In this document: piece after piece, positions 15,122 through 24,500 of the stretch | How positions within the stretch are numbered: position 1 is the first letter of the stretch | How the letters are laid out: each line of letters begins with the position of its first letter | NCBI GenBank assembly: GCA_016204385.1 | Contig: JACQKW010000013.1 | Span: forward strand, 76,507-109,991 | DNA length: 33,485 nt | From: Candidatus Liptonbacteria bacterium | Lineage (GTDB): Bacteria; Patescibacteriota; Minisyncoccia; UBA6257; 2-01-FULL-56-20 | Direction: 5' to 3' | Program-made: the position numbers and the translations under genes | Notes under the pieces: generated by a model | The model's input: only the letters and a program-made list of their open reading frames with translations | Database searches by the model: none | Told to the model about the DNA's origin: nothing

Positions 15122-15238
15122 TTATTCCATCCCAATTAATTTTAAGTATTTTTTTCTTTCGTTTCCCCGCGATTTTGCCGACGAATCATAGTCCGGCTCG
15201 AAGATTGCATCGAGATTCACGTCTAGTTTTCCATACAC
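15122..15238 (-). CDS. 38-residue ORF coupled to the ThiF-like gene
   Basis: The GTG start shares its first base with the TAG stop of the ThiF-like gene (TAGTG), the usual geometry of translational coupling. The product begins VYGKLDVNLDAIFEPDYDSS and ends KYLKLIGME, acidic first and basic later, with no cysteine. I do not recognise it. Because it follows a cluster of adenylating enzymes, a peptide substrate or carrier is one idea, but no homologue or leader motif is evident. It may equally be a chance frame. Confidence 0.35.
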   Translation of the reverse strand: MYGKLDVNLDAIFEPDYDSSAKSRGNERKKYLKLIGME

Positions 15239-16464
15239 TATAACCCAAATATTTTTCGGAATGCGTGCGCGGACTTAAGCCTGCTCTTTTTTTGCGAACG
15301 CGAGTTATAATTCGGCACCAACTTCTCATCCAGGGAAATCAGCGCACGATTTGACTCAAGCGGCTGCTTGTTGAGAATCTTCCGGACGCAATACGCCACC
15401 GCCGAACCGTTTAAGACTGCCGCACCGCCGAGCTGGGGCCACGACACAATGGTTTTCCCTATTTGCGGCATTGATTCCTGCACCCGCCGCGTCACGGTCT
15501 CCGGACCGATATGCCTCACAATGAGCTTCCCGATACCCATTTTGTCCAAATCAAGCAATTTTTTATATGCAACAGGTCCCATGCGGCCGTGAAAGAATTT
15601 TGTCCTTGGGTTGAGGTCATATCTTTCAATATCCACGACGCCGTTATCGCCGTTATCAGCAGCCATCACGATTGGCACTCTATACCGCCGCGCATATTCA
15701 CGGATGAGATATTTCATTGCGATGTTATCCAGCTCATCTACCATAATGTTCAGTTTCGGCGGACCTGCAAAAAATCTTTTGATGTTTTTTTCTGTCAATC
15801 CATCCGAAAACAACTCAATCCTTGCGTATGGATTAATCTCGTACATCTGGCGCGCGGTCATCTCGGCCTTGCCTAATCCCAAATTTTGAACACCCGCACG
15901 GACTCGGTTGGTATTCGACAGCGCCAGTCGGTCAAAGTCGGCAAGGCGCATGTGTTTTCCCCCTCCCTGTAGTGCAATCGTCAAAGCAACGCTGTTACCC
16001 ACGCTCAATCCTCCAATTCCGATTACTGCGTTGTAGAACTTCTCTTGCTCGGCGGCATTAATCAAATTTCTGTTGCGAGCCGTTCTAACCGATTGAAAAT
16101 CATGGTCTTCCAAAATGTGCACCGCCGAAGAAAGCCAGGGGTAGTAGACCCACCGGCCATACTCCCACAATGGGCGGTTTCTCGCTAGGTTACTGAAAAA
16201 CTCTGCAAATTTATCAGTAAAAACAGGATTAAAAACCAACTCCGGATTCTTGACCGCAAAAAGCTCGTGGAGCTGCTCCTTGTAATCGTCTATAACGTGT
16301 TGAATTTTGTCTGTCGAGAGCAACTTCTCAAAAACCCTCCTCTCTTTTGATCTCCTAAGATTAAAAATAACCGGCTTTGAAGTATCGGCATTCGCTGCCT
16401 TTTTTTTAAGAGATGAATGCAATATTTTTTCCGAACGACCAATCATGCCTATTTCTTTACCCAC
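15238..16464 (-). CDS. E1-like ThiF-family adenylating enzyme (resembles N-terminal half of Rv1355c-type proteins)
   Basis: 408 residues. An N-terminal region of about 145 residues (WEYGRWVYYPWLSSAVHIL, VRTARNRN) precedes a Rossmann domain with GIGGLSVGNSVAL, LADFDRLALSNTNRVRAG and LGKAEMTARQM, the nucleotide-binding and arginine motifs of ThiF/MoeB/E1 enzymes. The N-terminal block and LSVGNS form are, from memory, those of Rv1355c-family proteins, where a nitroreductase is fused at the C-terminus; here it is absent. No CxxC zinc pairs and only one cysteine (AYCVRK) are present, so a thioester mechanism is doubtful. It should adenylate a carboxylate of a peptide or small molecule. It overlaps the end of the PaaK-like gene by 16 nt. 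Confidence 0.82.
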   Translation of the reverse strand: MGKEIGMIGRSEKILHSSLKKKAANADTSKPVIFNLRRSKERRVFEKLLSTDKIQHVIDDYKEQLHELFAVKNPELVFNPVFTDKFAEFFSNLARNRPLWEYGRWVYYPWLSSAVHILEDHDFQSVRTARNRNLINAAEQEKFYNAVIGIGGLSVGNSVALTIALQGGGKHMRLADFDRLALSNTNRVRAGVQNLGLGKAEMTARQMYEINPYARIELFSDGLTEKNIKRFFAGPPKLNIMVDELDNIAMKYLIREYARRYRVPIVMAADNGDNGVVDIERYDLNPRTKFFHGRMGPVAYKKLLDLDKMGIGKLIVRHIGPETVTRRVQESMPQIGKTIVSWPQLGGAAVLNGSAVAYCVRKILNKQPLESNRALISLDEKLVPNYNSRSQKKSRLKSAHAFRKIFGL

Positions 16465-17963
16465 TTTTGCTTGATGCCGCGGCTGAAATGCAGCGGGTGC
16501 TCATAGGGCCAAAAAACGATTTTTGGCACCACTCCTTTTATCTTTCCGCTGTGGATCGCATGATATTCTGAGTTTCGCCGAAGCAGCGTGGCGACCACGA
16601 GATCCCTCGCGTTCTGCTCCAACTTCTTTAGGTCACGCGTTTTGACTTTCGGTTTGAGTTCAATGTTGATCTCCAAGTACTCAGTATAACTCCTGTCGCT
16701 TTTGATGCGAAGCGTGAACTTAGTGGTCACAAATTTCTCCAAAGAGTCGTGTTGTAATGCCTCGCGGATTTCCTCGGGATAGATATTCGCGCCCGATAGC
16801 ACAACAGAGAAATCGCTTCGCTCATAGACGTAGACAAACGGTAGTTTATAGATAACACGAGCCACCCCGACCTTCTCCCCTTCTTTCTCTAGTTTCACCC
16901 CATGCCTCTCCAGCATCTCCTTCACATCTGCAAAATTGAACGCGCCGCCGTGATCGCCAATCGAGTAGCGCACGAGCGGCAATGCGTTGTTGCCCGTAAG
17001 GATAATCTCCCCCTCCACTGCCTCAAAAGAGATGAAAAGCGGGTTGTACTGTGCAAGCGTAGGCGTCTTGTCGATACGACCGAAGACATCATTAAAAAAT
17101 TTGACATTGCGCATCGCGAGCCGGCGAATAAGAATTGAAATGGGCGTCTCCCACGCCATCGCGCCTATGTCCGCGGTGCCGTAGATGTTTAACGTATCAA
17201 GATAGAGGTTTTTGACCCCAGCTTTCTTTGTGATATGTTCACGAAACTTCTCCGTATAGGCCTCCGCCGCGGAGAACAAGCGTACGTTAAGCTTCCTAAA
17301 GTTGATCCCTTTCGCCGTCGCTTCATCAAGAATATCCTTCAAAAAAGGGGGGTATGCGACAATGATGGTCTCTTTATACTGTGGCGCGAGCCGCGTGAGG
17401 ACGTTCATTATCTCTGGCTTGTTAATCCCCGGCGTAACAATTGAAGCGCGGTAATTGGCACGCCTCGTTGCCATTTCAAAAGCTTGATATGTAATGAGCC
17501 CACCAATCCAAATCCCCATGCCAAAGCAGATCATTATGAGAACAGGACCTCCGCTCTCGTAGGAACTGTTCCGCAGAAACATCTCTGCCATCACGGAATA
17601 CTCCCAGTCCAATTGTTCACCGCGAGGAAAGTAGAAAGGGTCGCCGGTCGAACCAGAGGTTGAAGTCCACACAAGCGGCTTTTTCAAAGTGCCGTCCCAA
17701 CAAAGTTTTTCAAGCGGATACTTGCGCAAATAATTTTTCTTGCTGACCGGCGGAACAAATTGGAAGTCTTTGAATGTTTTAATTTTCGAAGGGTTGATCT
17801 TATGTTTCCGCAAAAAATCCTTGTACGCCGGCACGCGGCGCGCCGCCGCATGGAAAAGCCGGAGTGGCCGCCGTTCGCGTTCGCGCGACCAAAAACCGTC
17901 CTTCTTTGTTTTGATAAAACGAAGGATTTGTTCTGCCGAATGGATCGTGTCCAGAGAGTTCAC
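16449..17963 (-). CDS. PaaK / CapK-like adenylate-forming enzyme
   Basis: 504 residues. The phosphate-binding loop WTSTSGSTGDPF is that of the ANL superfamily, closest to phenylacetate-CoA ligase (PaaK) and CapK-type proteins. NIYGTADIGAMAWE and LVRYSIGDHGG fit the A5 and A7 positions, and VVLSGANIYPEEIREAL marks the C-terminal domain. It would activate an organic acid as acyl-AMP and pass it to a thiol or other acceptor; the acid is unknown. It overlaps the ThiF-like gene downstream and follows the dehydrogenase gene by 35 nt, so the three form an operon. Joint presence of two adenylating enzymes and an amino-acid dehydrogenase points to a modified amino or keto acid product. Confidence 0.87.
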   Translation of the reverse strand: MNSLDTIHSAEQILRFIKTKKDGFWSRERERRPLRLFHAAARRVPAYKDFLRKHKINPSKIKTFKDFQFVPPVSKKNYLRKYPLEKLCWDGTLKKPLVWTSTSGSTGDPFYFPRGEQLDWEYSVMAEMFLRNSSYESGGPVLIMICFGMGIWIGGLITYQAFEMATRRANYRASIVTPGINKPEIMNVLTRLAPQYKETIIVAYPPFLKDILDEATAKGINFRKLNVRLFSAAEAYTEKFREHITKKAGVKNLYLDTLNIYGTADIGAMAWETPISILIRRLAMRNVKFFNDVFGRIDKTPTLAQYNPLFISFEAVEGEIILTGNNALPLVRYSIGDHGGAFNFADVKEMLERHGVKLEKEGEKVGVARVIYKLPFVYVYERSDFSVVLSGANIYPEEIREALQHDSLEKFVTTKFTLRIKSDRSYTEYLEINIELKPKVKTRDLKKLEQNARDLVVATLLRRNSEYHAIHSGKIKGVVPKIVFWPYEHPLHFSRGIKQKWVKK

Positions 17964-17998
17964 TGCGCCCTAAGTATAGCAAAAATCATGCAGAGGCA

Positions 17999-19069
17999 CT
18001 ACTTTTTTCTACGCTTTCCGTTCTTAAAAATCCGCTCGGCAAGGCGATCCGCAACGTCGCTTGTTGGCTTATTAAGTTTCTCCGAAAGCATAATAATTTT
18101 CTTGGCGGTTTTTCGTATATCTTTAACCTTCTTGCGTACGCGCCGGCTGCTGTAACCGCGCTTATCAAGCTCGCTTACCACATTGATAAGACCGCCTGCG
18201 TTTGCCAAATAATCCGGAATATAGAGAATCCCCCATCCATGGAGACGCTCGCCGTCTTTCTCAGAGCTCAGTTGGTTGTTCGCACCGCCGCAGATAACCT
18301 GGCACCGAAGCTGGGGAATTGTTTTCTTGTTAAAATCCCCTCCGAGCGCGCACGGGGCATAGACATCAACGCGCTGGCGATGGATTTCCTTTGCTTCAAC
18401 GATTTTAATCCTCGGAAACCTCCTCTTTGCCGACCGAACGCGGTCCGGGTCGATATCGGCGCCAATGAGCGTCCCGCCGCGCCGGTAGAGAAGCTCACAA
18501 AGCGCGCCCCCGACTTTGCCGAGTCCCTTAACCGCGAAGGTGCGGCCGGTAATATCGGCATTGCCGAAAACGACCTCAAGACCTGCCTGCAGTGCAAAAA
18601 ACACTCCGAGCGCCGCCCACGGGCTCGGATCGCCGGCAAACTTTTCGCGCCCGATAATAAAGTGCGACTGGCGCGCAAGTACGCTGATATCATCCGGGGT
18701 TATTCCAACGTCTTCGCCCGTGTAGAAACTTCCCTCAAGCAAGTTGACTCGCTTTGCGTATGCAGCAAGAATTTTTCGCCGCCGCGGGTGGTGAGAGTTC
18801 GCAATAATCACACCCTTGCCGCCGCCATAGGGAACCCGCGCCAAGGCGCACTTATAAGTCATCGCCCGCGAAAGACGGAGTACGTCGCGGAAAGCTTCTT
18901 CCTCCGAGTCATAAGCCCAGTAGCGCGTGCCGCCGGTGGCCGGGCCTAAATTTGTGTTGTGAATCGCAATAAAGCTCTTAAGGCCGCTTTTCCTGTCAGC
19001 GGTAAAAGCAACCAGTTCGTGGTTGTCGAACTCCGGAAGCCTTGATGCATCCAAAAGAATCTTCTTCAT
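17999..19069 (-). CDS. Glu/Leu/Phe/Val dehydrogenase (leucine dehydrogenase-like)
   Basis: 356 residues. The substrate domain shows GPATGGTRYW, the lysine region MTYKCALARVPYGGGKGVI and TGEDVGITPDDI. The NAD-binding domain has VKGLGKVGGALCELL, and the coenzyme end CGGANNQL and PDYLANAGGLINV. This is the short leucine/valine/phenylalanine dehydrogenase type, which interconverts an amino acid and its 2-oxo acid with NAD. It is first in a minus-strand operon with the PaaK-like and ThiF-like genes, which may consume its product. A TGCTATACT promoter lies 39 nt upstream, back to back with the promoter of an ABC exporter. Confidence 0.9.
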   Translation of the reverse strand: MKKILLDASRLPEFDNHELVAFTADRKSGLKSFIAIHNTNLGPATGGTRYWAYDSEEEAFRDVLRLSRAMTYKCALARVPYGGGKGVIIANSHHPRRRKILAAYAKRVNLLEGSFYTGEDVGITPDDISVLARQSHFIIGREKFAGDPSPWAALGVFFALQAGLEVVFGNADITGRTFAVKGLGKVGGALCELLYRRGGTLIGADIDPDRVRSAKRRFPRIKIVEAKEIHRQRVDVYAPCALGGDFNKKTIPQLRCQVICGGANNQLSSEKDGERLHGWGILYIPDYLANAGGLINVVSELDKRGYSSRRVRKKVKDIRKTAKKIIMLSEKLNKPTSDVADRLAERIFKNGKRRKK

Positions 19070-19108
19070 TCAGATAGTGTCCGCATGGCGTATTCAACCA
19101 TCACCTTT

Positions 19109-19134
19109 AGTATAGCAGATTAAAGAAACGTCAA
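19109..19134 (-). promoter_or_regulatory. promoter of the dehydrogenase operon
   Basis: Extended -10 TGCTATACT (-10 at 19109-19114) with TTGACG at 19129-19134. The 14-nt spacer is short, but the extended -10 can compensate. The -35 lies 4 nt from the -35 of the divergent exporter gene. Confidence 0.55.
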
Positions 19135-19138
19135 TAAT

Positions 19139-19167
19139 TTGAGGCCCGGATAGGAACCTGATATAAT
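19139..19167 (+). promoter_or_regulatory. promoter of the ABC exporter gene
   Basis: TTGAGG (19139-19144), a 17-nt spacer and a perfect TATAAT (19162-19167), 11 nt before the ATG at 19179. Confidence 0.7.
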
Positions 19168-19178
19168 TTGCCCTTGCC

Positions 19179-20999
19179 ATGACTCCCGACGAAAAGAAAA
19201 ACAGGTTCTCGCTTGTTGCAATCCGGGAACTCATCCGAAATTCAAGGCGCGTCTTTCTTATCATCTGGAAGGAGCGGCGCGGGCTTGTTCTTGCGGTTCT
19301 CTCTGTCACGTTCCTCATCTCCGCGGCGCCGTTCCTCGTGTCCGGTTCACGCGGTTTTTTAATCAATGAACTCGTGCAAAGCGCTCAAGGATCAGTCTCG
19401 TCCACGCTTCTTCTTTCAATCGCTCTTTTCGCCGGCGCGCTCGTCATTACGCCGCTCTTCCGAATCTTTGAAGGTTATATGGGAAAGCTTTTCTCGTTCT
19501 TTTTGGACGAGAAATTCGAGATGCTCATCATTAAGAAAAAAGGAGATATTGACGTTTCCGTCCACGAAGATCCGCGCCACAACGACCTTTTTAATCGGGT
19601 CCAGGAAAACGGCGTGTGGCGGATTACGAACTTTACAGACCGGCAATTTTTCATCGTCCAAAACGCCGCCGAAACGGTGATTGCGGCGGTCATACTTCTT
19701 TTCGCCAACTGGTGGGTGTTTCTCGTGATTATGATCGCCGCGATCCCGGAACTCGTGACCGAGGTCCGCTACGGCCGGCAGGTGTGGTCAATTCACACGG
19801 GGAGAGCGGAGATACGCCGCAGGTATCACGACCTTCGCTGGCGATTCGACCGTCTCCCCTCTCTCGTAGAGTTAAAGCTCTCGCAAAATTTGCGGCACTT
19901 CACTTCCATCATCCGCGATCTCTTCAAAAGTTTTCAGGACGAAGAGAAAAAGGCAGAGCGAAAGAGGCTTGCGTGGGAATCGGCGACATTTTTGTTTTTG
20001 CAAGGGGCGATCATTTTTGCGAGCGTGTGGTTCATCTTCGAGGTTATGCGCGGGAAACTCCAAATCGGGACGTTCACCTTTTTTCTGGCTTCCGTCCTCG
20101 ATTTTCGCCAATCTCTTTCGGCGCTCTTCAGAAACCTTGGCCGGCAGCATCAGGATAATCTTTTTGTAACCGACGTATTCAAACTTCTCGATCTCTCGCC
20201 CGCGCTCGAGAAGCCAACCTCGGGAATTTCGCTTGATCCGCACCGCACGCCGGAGATCGTTTTTGAGAGGGTACACTTTCGGTACCCCGGCACAAAGGAA
20301 TACGTGCTCAAGAATTTCTCGCTCCGCATCGCGCCCGGAGAAAAACTTGCGCTCGTGGGCTCAAACGGCGCCGGCAAAACCACGCTCGTGAAACTCCTTT
20401 GTCGATTCTACGATCCGGACAAAGGAAGGATCTTAATCAACGGCAACGACATCAAAACGGTTGACCTCGAAAGCTGGTATCGCGAGCTCGGCGTGCTCTT
20501 TCAAGATTACGACAATTACCATTTCCTCGTGAGGGAATCCATCGCAATCGGGCGAAGCGGCGCAATGAGCTCGCTTGAAAAGGTAAAAGGCGCCGCAAAA
20601 GCGAGCGAGGCAGACACCTTTATCGAGGAATGGGAAAAAGCATATGAACAAATGCTCGGGAAGCAATTTACCGGCGGTATTGAGCCCTCCATCGGGCAAT
20701 GGCAGAAACTCGCGCTCGCGCGAACCTTTTACCGCGATCCCCAGGTGCTCATTCTCGACGAGCCAACTTCCTCCATTGACGCGGAAGCGGAAGCAAAAAT
20801 CTTCGATCGCTTGGAACAGCTCCCGAAAGATCGCACCGTGATCCTTATCTCGCACCGCTTTTCAACCGTGCGCCACGCGAACCGCATTTGCGTGATTAAA
20901 GACGGCCGCCTTGCAGAACTCGGCACGCATGCGGCACTTCTTAAGCGCGGGGGTACATACGCGCGCCTCTTCAAACTTCAGGCGCGGGGATACCGGTAG
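19179..20999 (+). CDS. ABC exporter, fused permease and ATPase
   Basis: 606 residues in one half-transporter. The membrane domain (about 35-330) has five to six helices (LVLAVLSVTFLISAAPFLV, TVIAAVILLFANWWVFLVIM, ATFLFLQGAIIFASVWFIF). The ATPase domain shows Walker A GSNGAGKT, Q-loop VLFQDYDNY, signature PSIGQWQKLALAR, Walker B VLILDEPTSSID and switch LISHRFSTV. The signature is PSIGQ in place of LSGGQ, a variant known among bacterial exporters. It should act as a homodimer exporting a lipid, peptide or metabolite. No N-terminal C39 peptidase domain is present. The divergent promoter suggests joint control with the dehydrogenase / PaaK / ThiF operon, whose product it may export. Confidence 0.92.
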   Translation: MTPDEKKNRFSLVAIRELIRNSRRVFLIIWKERRGLVLAVLSVTFLISAAPFLVSGSRGFLINELVQSAQGSVSSTLLLSIALFAGALVITPLFRIFEGYMGKLFSFFLDEKFEMLIIKKKGDIDVSVHEDPRHNDLFNRVQENGVWRITNFTDRQFFIVQNAAETVIAAVILLFANWWVFLVIMIAAIPELVTEVRYGRQVWSIHTGRAEIRRRYHDLRWRFDRLPSLVELKLSQNLRHFTSIIRDLFKSFQDEEKKAERKRLAWESATFLFLQGAIIFASVWFIFEVMRGKLQIGTFTFFLASVLDFRQSLSALFRNLGRQHQDNLFVTDVFKLLDLSPALEKPTSGISLDPHRTPEIVFERVHFRYPGTKEYVLKNFSLRIAPGEKLALVGSNGAGKTTLVKLLCRFYDPDKGRILINGNDIKTVDLESWYRELGVLFQDYDNYHFLVRESIAIGRSGAMSSLEKVKGAAKASEADTFIEEWEKAYEQMLGKQFTGGIEPSIGQWQKLALARTFYRDPQVLILDEPTSSIDAEAEAKIFDRLEQLPKDRTVILISHRFSTVRHANRICVIKDGRLAELGTHAALLKRGGTYARLFKLQARGYR

Positions 21000-21036
21000 A
21001 ACTTTGGCTTACCTCAAATTCAAGTTGTTCAAAAAC

Positions 21037-21504
21037 TTACCCGTGCTGTCGCCGAAGTTTGATGCCTTTGAAAATAATAATACCTAAACTGACAGCGAGA
21101 TAGAGGCCACTCACGAACCACGTGGTGATTTCTTTGTCGAACATGCCCGGGAAGAATCCGCCGCCGTCAGAGGGTGCAAATATAATAAGAGCAACTGCTA
21201 TCGGGAGATAGATTTTGGCGAATTTTTGCCAGGTGATGAAAATACTTTCGCCCACTAAAAGAAGAGCCAGAAAAATAACAATAATAGGTATCGAGCCAAT
21301 CAATAAAGGTTCACCAATATTTTCCATAATAGGATCTAGACAACCAATGGTAGGCGGATTGGTTATAGAGCCTAGATCTCCATAGTGATAAATGTATTCG
21401 GAACGACAAAGCGAAAATGCGATCGGATTAATAAGAACATAACCAACTAATAACCCAATAAATGATAGAACTAACGGAGTTATAATGGCTCGCTTTTTAT
21501 TCAT
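21037..21504 (-). CDS. small polytopic membrane protein, function unknown
   Basis: 155 residues, with four hydrophobic segments (IITPLVLSFIGLLVGYVLI, LLIGSIPIIVIFLALLLVG, IYLPIAVALIIFA, WFVSGLYLAVSLGIIIF). An extracytoplasmic loop holds two cysteines (SLCRSEY and TIGCLD). No family recognised. It is AT-rich and starts 7 nt after the end of the LCAT-like gene, but has its own -10 box 6 nt upstream. Confidence 0.7.
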   Translation of the reverse strand: MNKKRAIITPLVLSFIGLLVGYVLINPIAFSLCRSEYIYHYGDLGSITNPPTIGCLDPIMENIGEPLLIGSIPIIVIFLALLLVGESIFITWQKFAKIYLPIAVALIIFAPSDGGGFFPGMFDKEITTWFVSGLYLAVSLGIIIFKGIKLRRQHG

Positions 21505-21510
21505 TTTTTA

Positions 21511-21516
21511 ATTATA
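21511..21516 (-). promoter_or_regulatory. -10 box (leaderless) of the small membrane protein gene
   Basis: TATAAT on the minus strand, 6 nt before the ATG at 21504, overlapping the stop codon of the upstream gene. Confidence 0.6.
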
Positions 21517-24500
21517 CCAAAGTCAATTTTATTTGAGTAATGATCTGTATCAGCGCTTTGGCATCTTGGGTTGATATCCTTTGTTTTGTCTCATCCGCAT
21601 CATCATCTCCCTCTTCGGTATTGTTGAGATCGTCACCCTTTAATCGCTTCTGATTCCTCTTTATTTCCTTCTCAAGACGTTTGATTACTTTGTCGAACCG
21701 CATCGAAGCCTTTTCCGCTTTTCCGTCCCGTAGTTCTATACCAGCTTTTTCCGTATCTTTCATAAGTTTCTCAATAAATTTATGGTTGGCATCGAGAGAG
21801 TTTAAGACACGCACAAGTATCTCAAGTGAAATTTCTGCGTTTGCTCCTTCCATTGGATTCAACGCAAAATCAGTAATTCCGTCACCCTCGACATCTATTT
21901 CGAGTGCACTTGCCGTATCCGGCGTCTGAAGAGACATCACCGCCTTTGTCGTCGAAGCGACGGGGATATTGATATATGAAATAGTTTCGACTTCTTGATC
22001 ATCAAGAACTTCCTGTATCTCAAGCGTGAACGTTCCCAGAGCTTCTCCGTGAAGCTCCAGTAAATATCTGTCTTGTGTGTCTAAACTCGCATACTTTCCC
22101 TCGCCAAATAAATCAATAGAGCTATTTGGAATTTGTTCTTCGACAAGCTGTAAGTCAGATTTAGGATCCGGATTTTCAATCAAGCCGGTATGGTTTCCGA
22201 GGCTGTCGTAAATATCAATCAAAACTGGCGAGTGGACGCCGATACGCAAATTGTGCGCACCACCTGGTTTCGTAACGGTAATGTGTTGGGGTAGATTATT
22301 GAGGTCGACGCTGTTCTGTACAATATTTTGTATAAGTTCCTGAAGAGATTCTACTTCCATAATATCGCCGTGCGCCCTGTTTCTCTTGAATTGACCGATC
22401 TCATTGTGCTTTTGCAAGTTAACATAAAACACCTGTTCCTCCATCCCCGTCGCGCTCGGGATCACCACCGTGCCGTCGCCATCAGAGGTAAACCGCGGTC
22501 CATGATCAAGATTTTCTAAGCTGTGAAATAGACAGATGTCGCATAGATCGTATTCGATGCCGCGAACGGTATCCTTTCCCCAACCGGCAATTTGCACCAC
22601 CTCAATGCTTGGCGGCGGCACCCATGCATCAAGCAGATCGTGGACGACACTCGACGACACAAGCAAGCTTGGTTTCAAGACGTTTGGAACACGGAAGCTA
22701 TTCGGCGGCGGTTCCGTGCGACTCCCAGCATCTCCTGCAAGGAACATGCGAAAATCGCCAGCGGTGGTAATAGTTGTCCCCGCGCGCGCCGCGAGCTCCG
22801 GAATCCTGCGCACCTCATCGTCAAATTCAACGACCGGGTCGAGCACGCGATTGAAGTATTCCTCTGACGGCAGAAGGTTGTAGGCGCTCGCCATGTTCTC
22901 GCCAAGTTCACGCGCGGTTGACTTGCTCAAGAAAATGCCGAGCTTCTTTGGGATTTCCTGATCGTCCCCGTGGAGAAGCCCTGCGATCGCCGCGGGCGTG
23001 CCGAGCTGGGGCGAGGCAACCATAATCATGCGGTCAATGAGACGATCTTCCCCTAGGTCGCGCAATCTGTTCACGAGCACCTTCGCGAGCAGGCCGCCGT
23101 TGCTGTGCGTCACGAGCGTCACCTTGCCCGTAGCAGAAGAAGATGCGAGCGCCTCAATTTCAGCAATAAGGTTTTGTGTTCCGCTTTGAAGCTGAATACC
23201 ATTGTTTACGATATTTTCAAGCGGCATCCTCCAGTCATAGGGGAACGGTTTCCACGCGTTGATCACGCCATCGCTCACCATCGTGTCCATGGATGTAATG
23301 AAGTTTTTGTAAATATTGAATCCCACGAGGGGCTTTGGGCGGACTATGTTCGATTCATCAATGATGTCGCGCGCGTAGATAGCGGGGTCGAGGGGTTCCC
23401 CCTCGTCGTCAAGGAAAAGTTTTTGCACATCACCATTTCGGTTCGGTTCCCACAGCTGATTTTCAAAGATTTGCTGCTTATACAGCCGGCTCCCCATAAG
23501 TCCGGGCAGGAACGCCACGTTCGAAAATCTTTTCTTGGTTTCAAAGAAATACTTGGTCGAGTCATTGAGCGTGTACTGTCGCGCGAGAACGGCAACGGTG
23601 ACGTAATCGTCGGGCAGAAAGCCGCGCCGCATCACAGATTCAACGTCTCGGCGCTCGAGCAAACACAACAAGATAAACCGGTTGCAGCTGGTGAGAAGCC
23701 CGTTGAATGGAGTCCAAAGGTGAAATTGCCGTACCGGGAAATCGTAATGCCGGCCCCGCTCGACCTGGAAGTGGTGGGTCAGGACATCCGCATGAAAGAG
23801 ATTATTGTTTCCTCCCTCCTCGAAAATTGCGGAAATGTCCTTGTGAGGATCTGGCTCAAAGCGCGAAACAGAAGGAAGATCGGAGATGGCGCCATTCAAA
23901 CCTACGTGCAAAAAAATCTCTTTGTTTGGCCCCACCCAGTCGAAACCAAAGGTTAAATGTTCATTCGCGTCAAATCCCCATTTCACGTTCGTGTAGGGAA
24001 TGACGGGGAGGGGGTTCGCGGGCACCTGATAGAAATATTGTTCAAGATCGCTCATGCCAAGGAACGACGGCCTGGGAAAGGGGCGGGGAAGACTGGGGCT
24101 TACCATGAGCTGCACCGTGATAAAATCGACCGCGGCAAAGGAAAGTTTTTCCGGCGGCAACCCGGGGTTGATGTATGCCTTAATCAATCTTGGCAGCGCG
24201 CTGTTGAGATCGGGGTTATTGGGAAAACAAGGCCCCGTAAACCCGGAGGCAAAGGCACGTATCCCAAATTGGCCATAGTTGTCGTCGCCAAACGCGCTCC
24301 GCGGGTTGTAGAAATCACCGTTCAGCAATTCAGGAACGATTGCCCCCGTCGTCGTTGCGACCGGATTATACCGATTAAACCAGACAAGAATAGTGTCTAA
24401 AGAGCAAAGATCGGCAGGATTCGGGATACCCACCCAATGAAAGGAGAGGTAATCCCCGCCCTCGTCCTGGCCGAAGAAGACATTTTGGATATAGGGGTTT

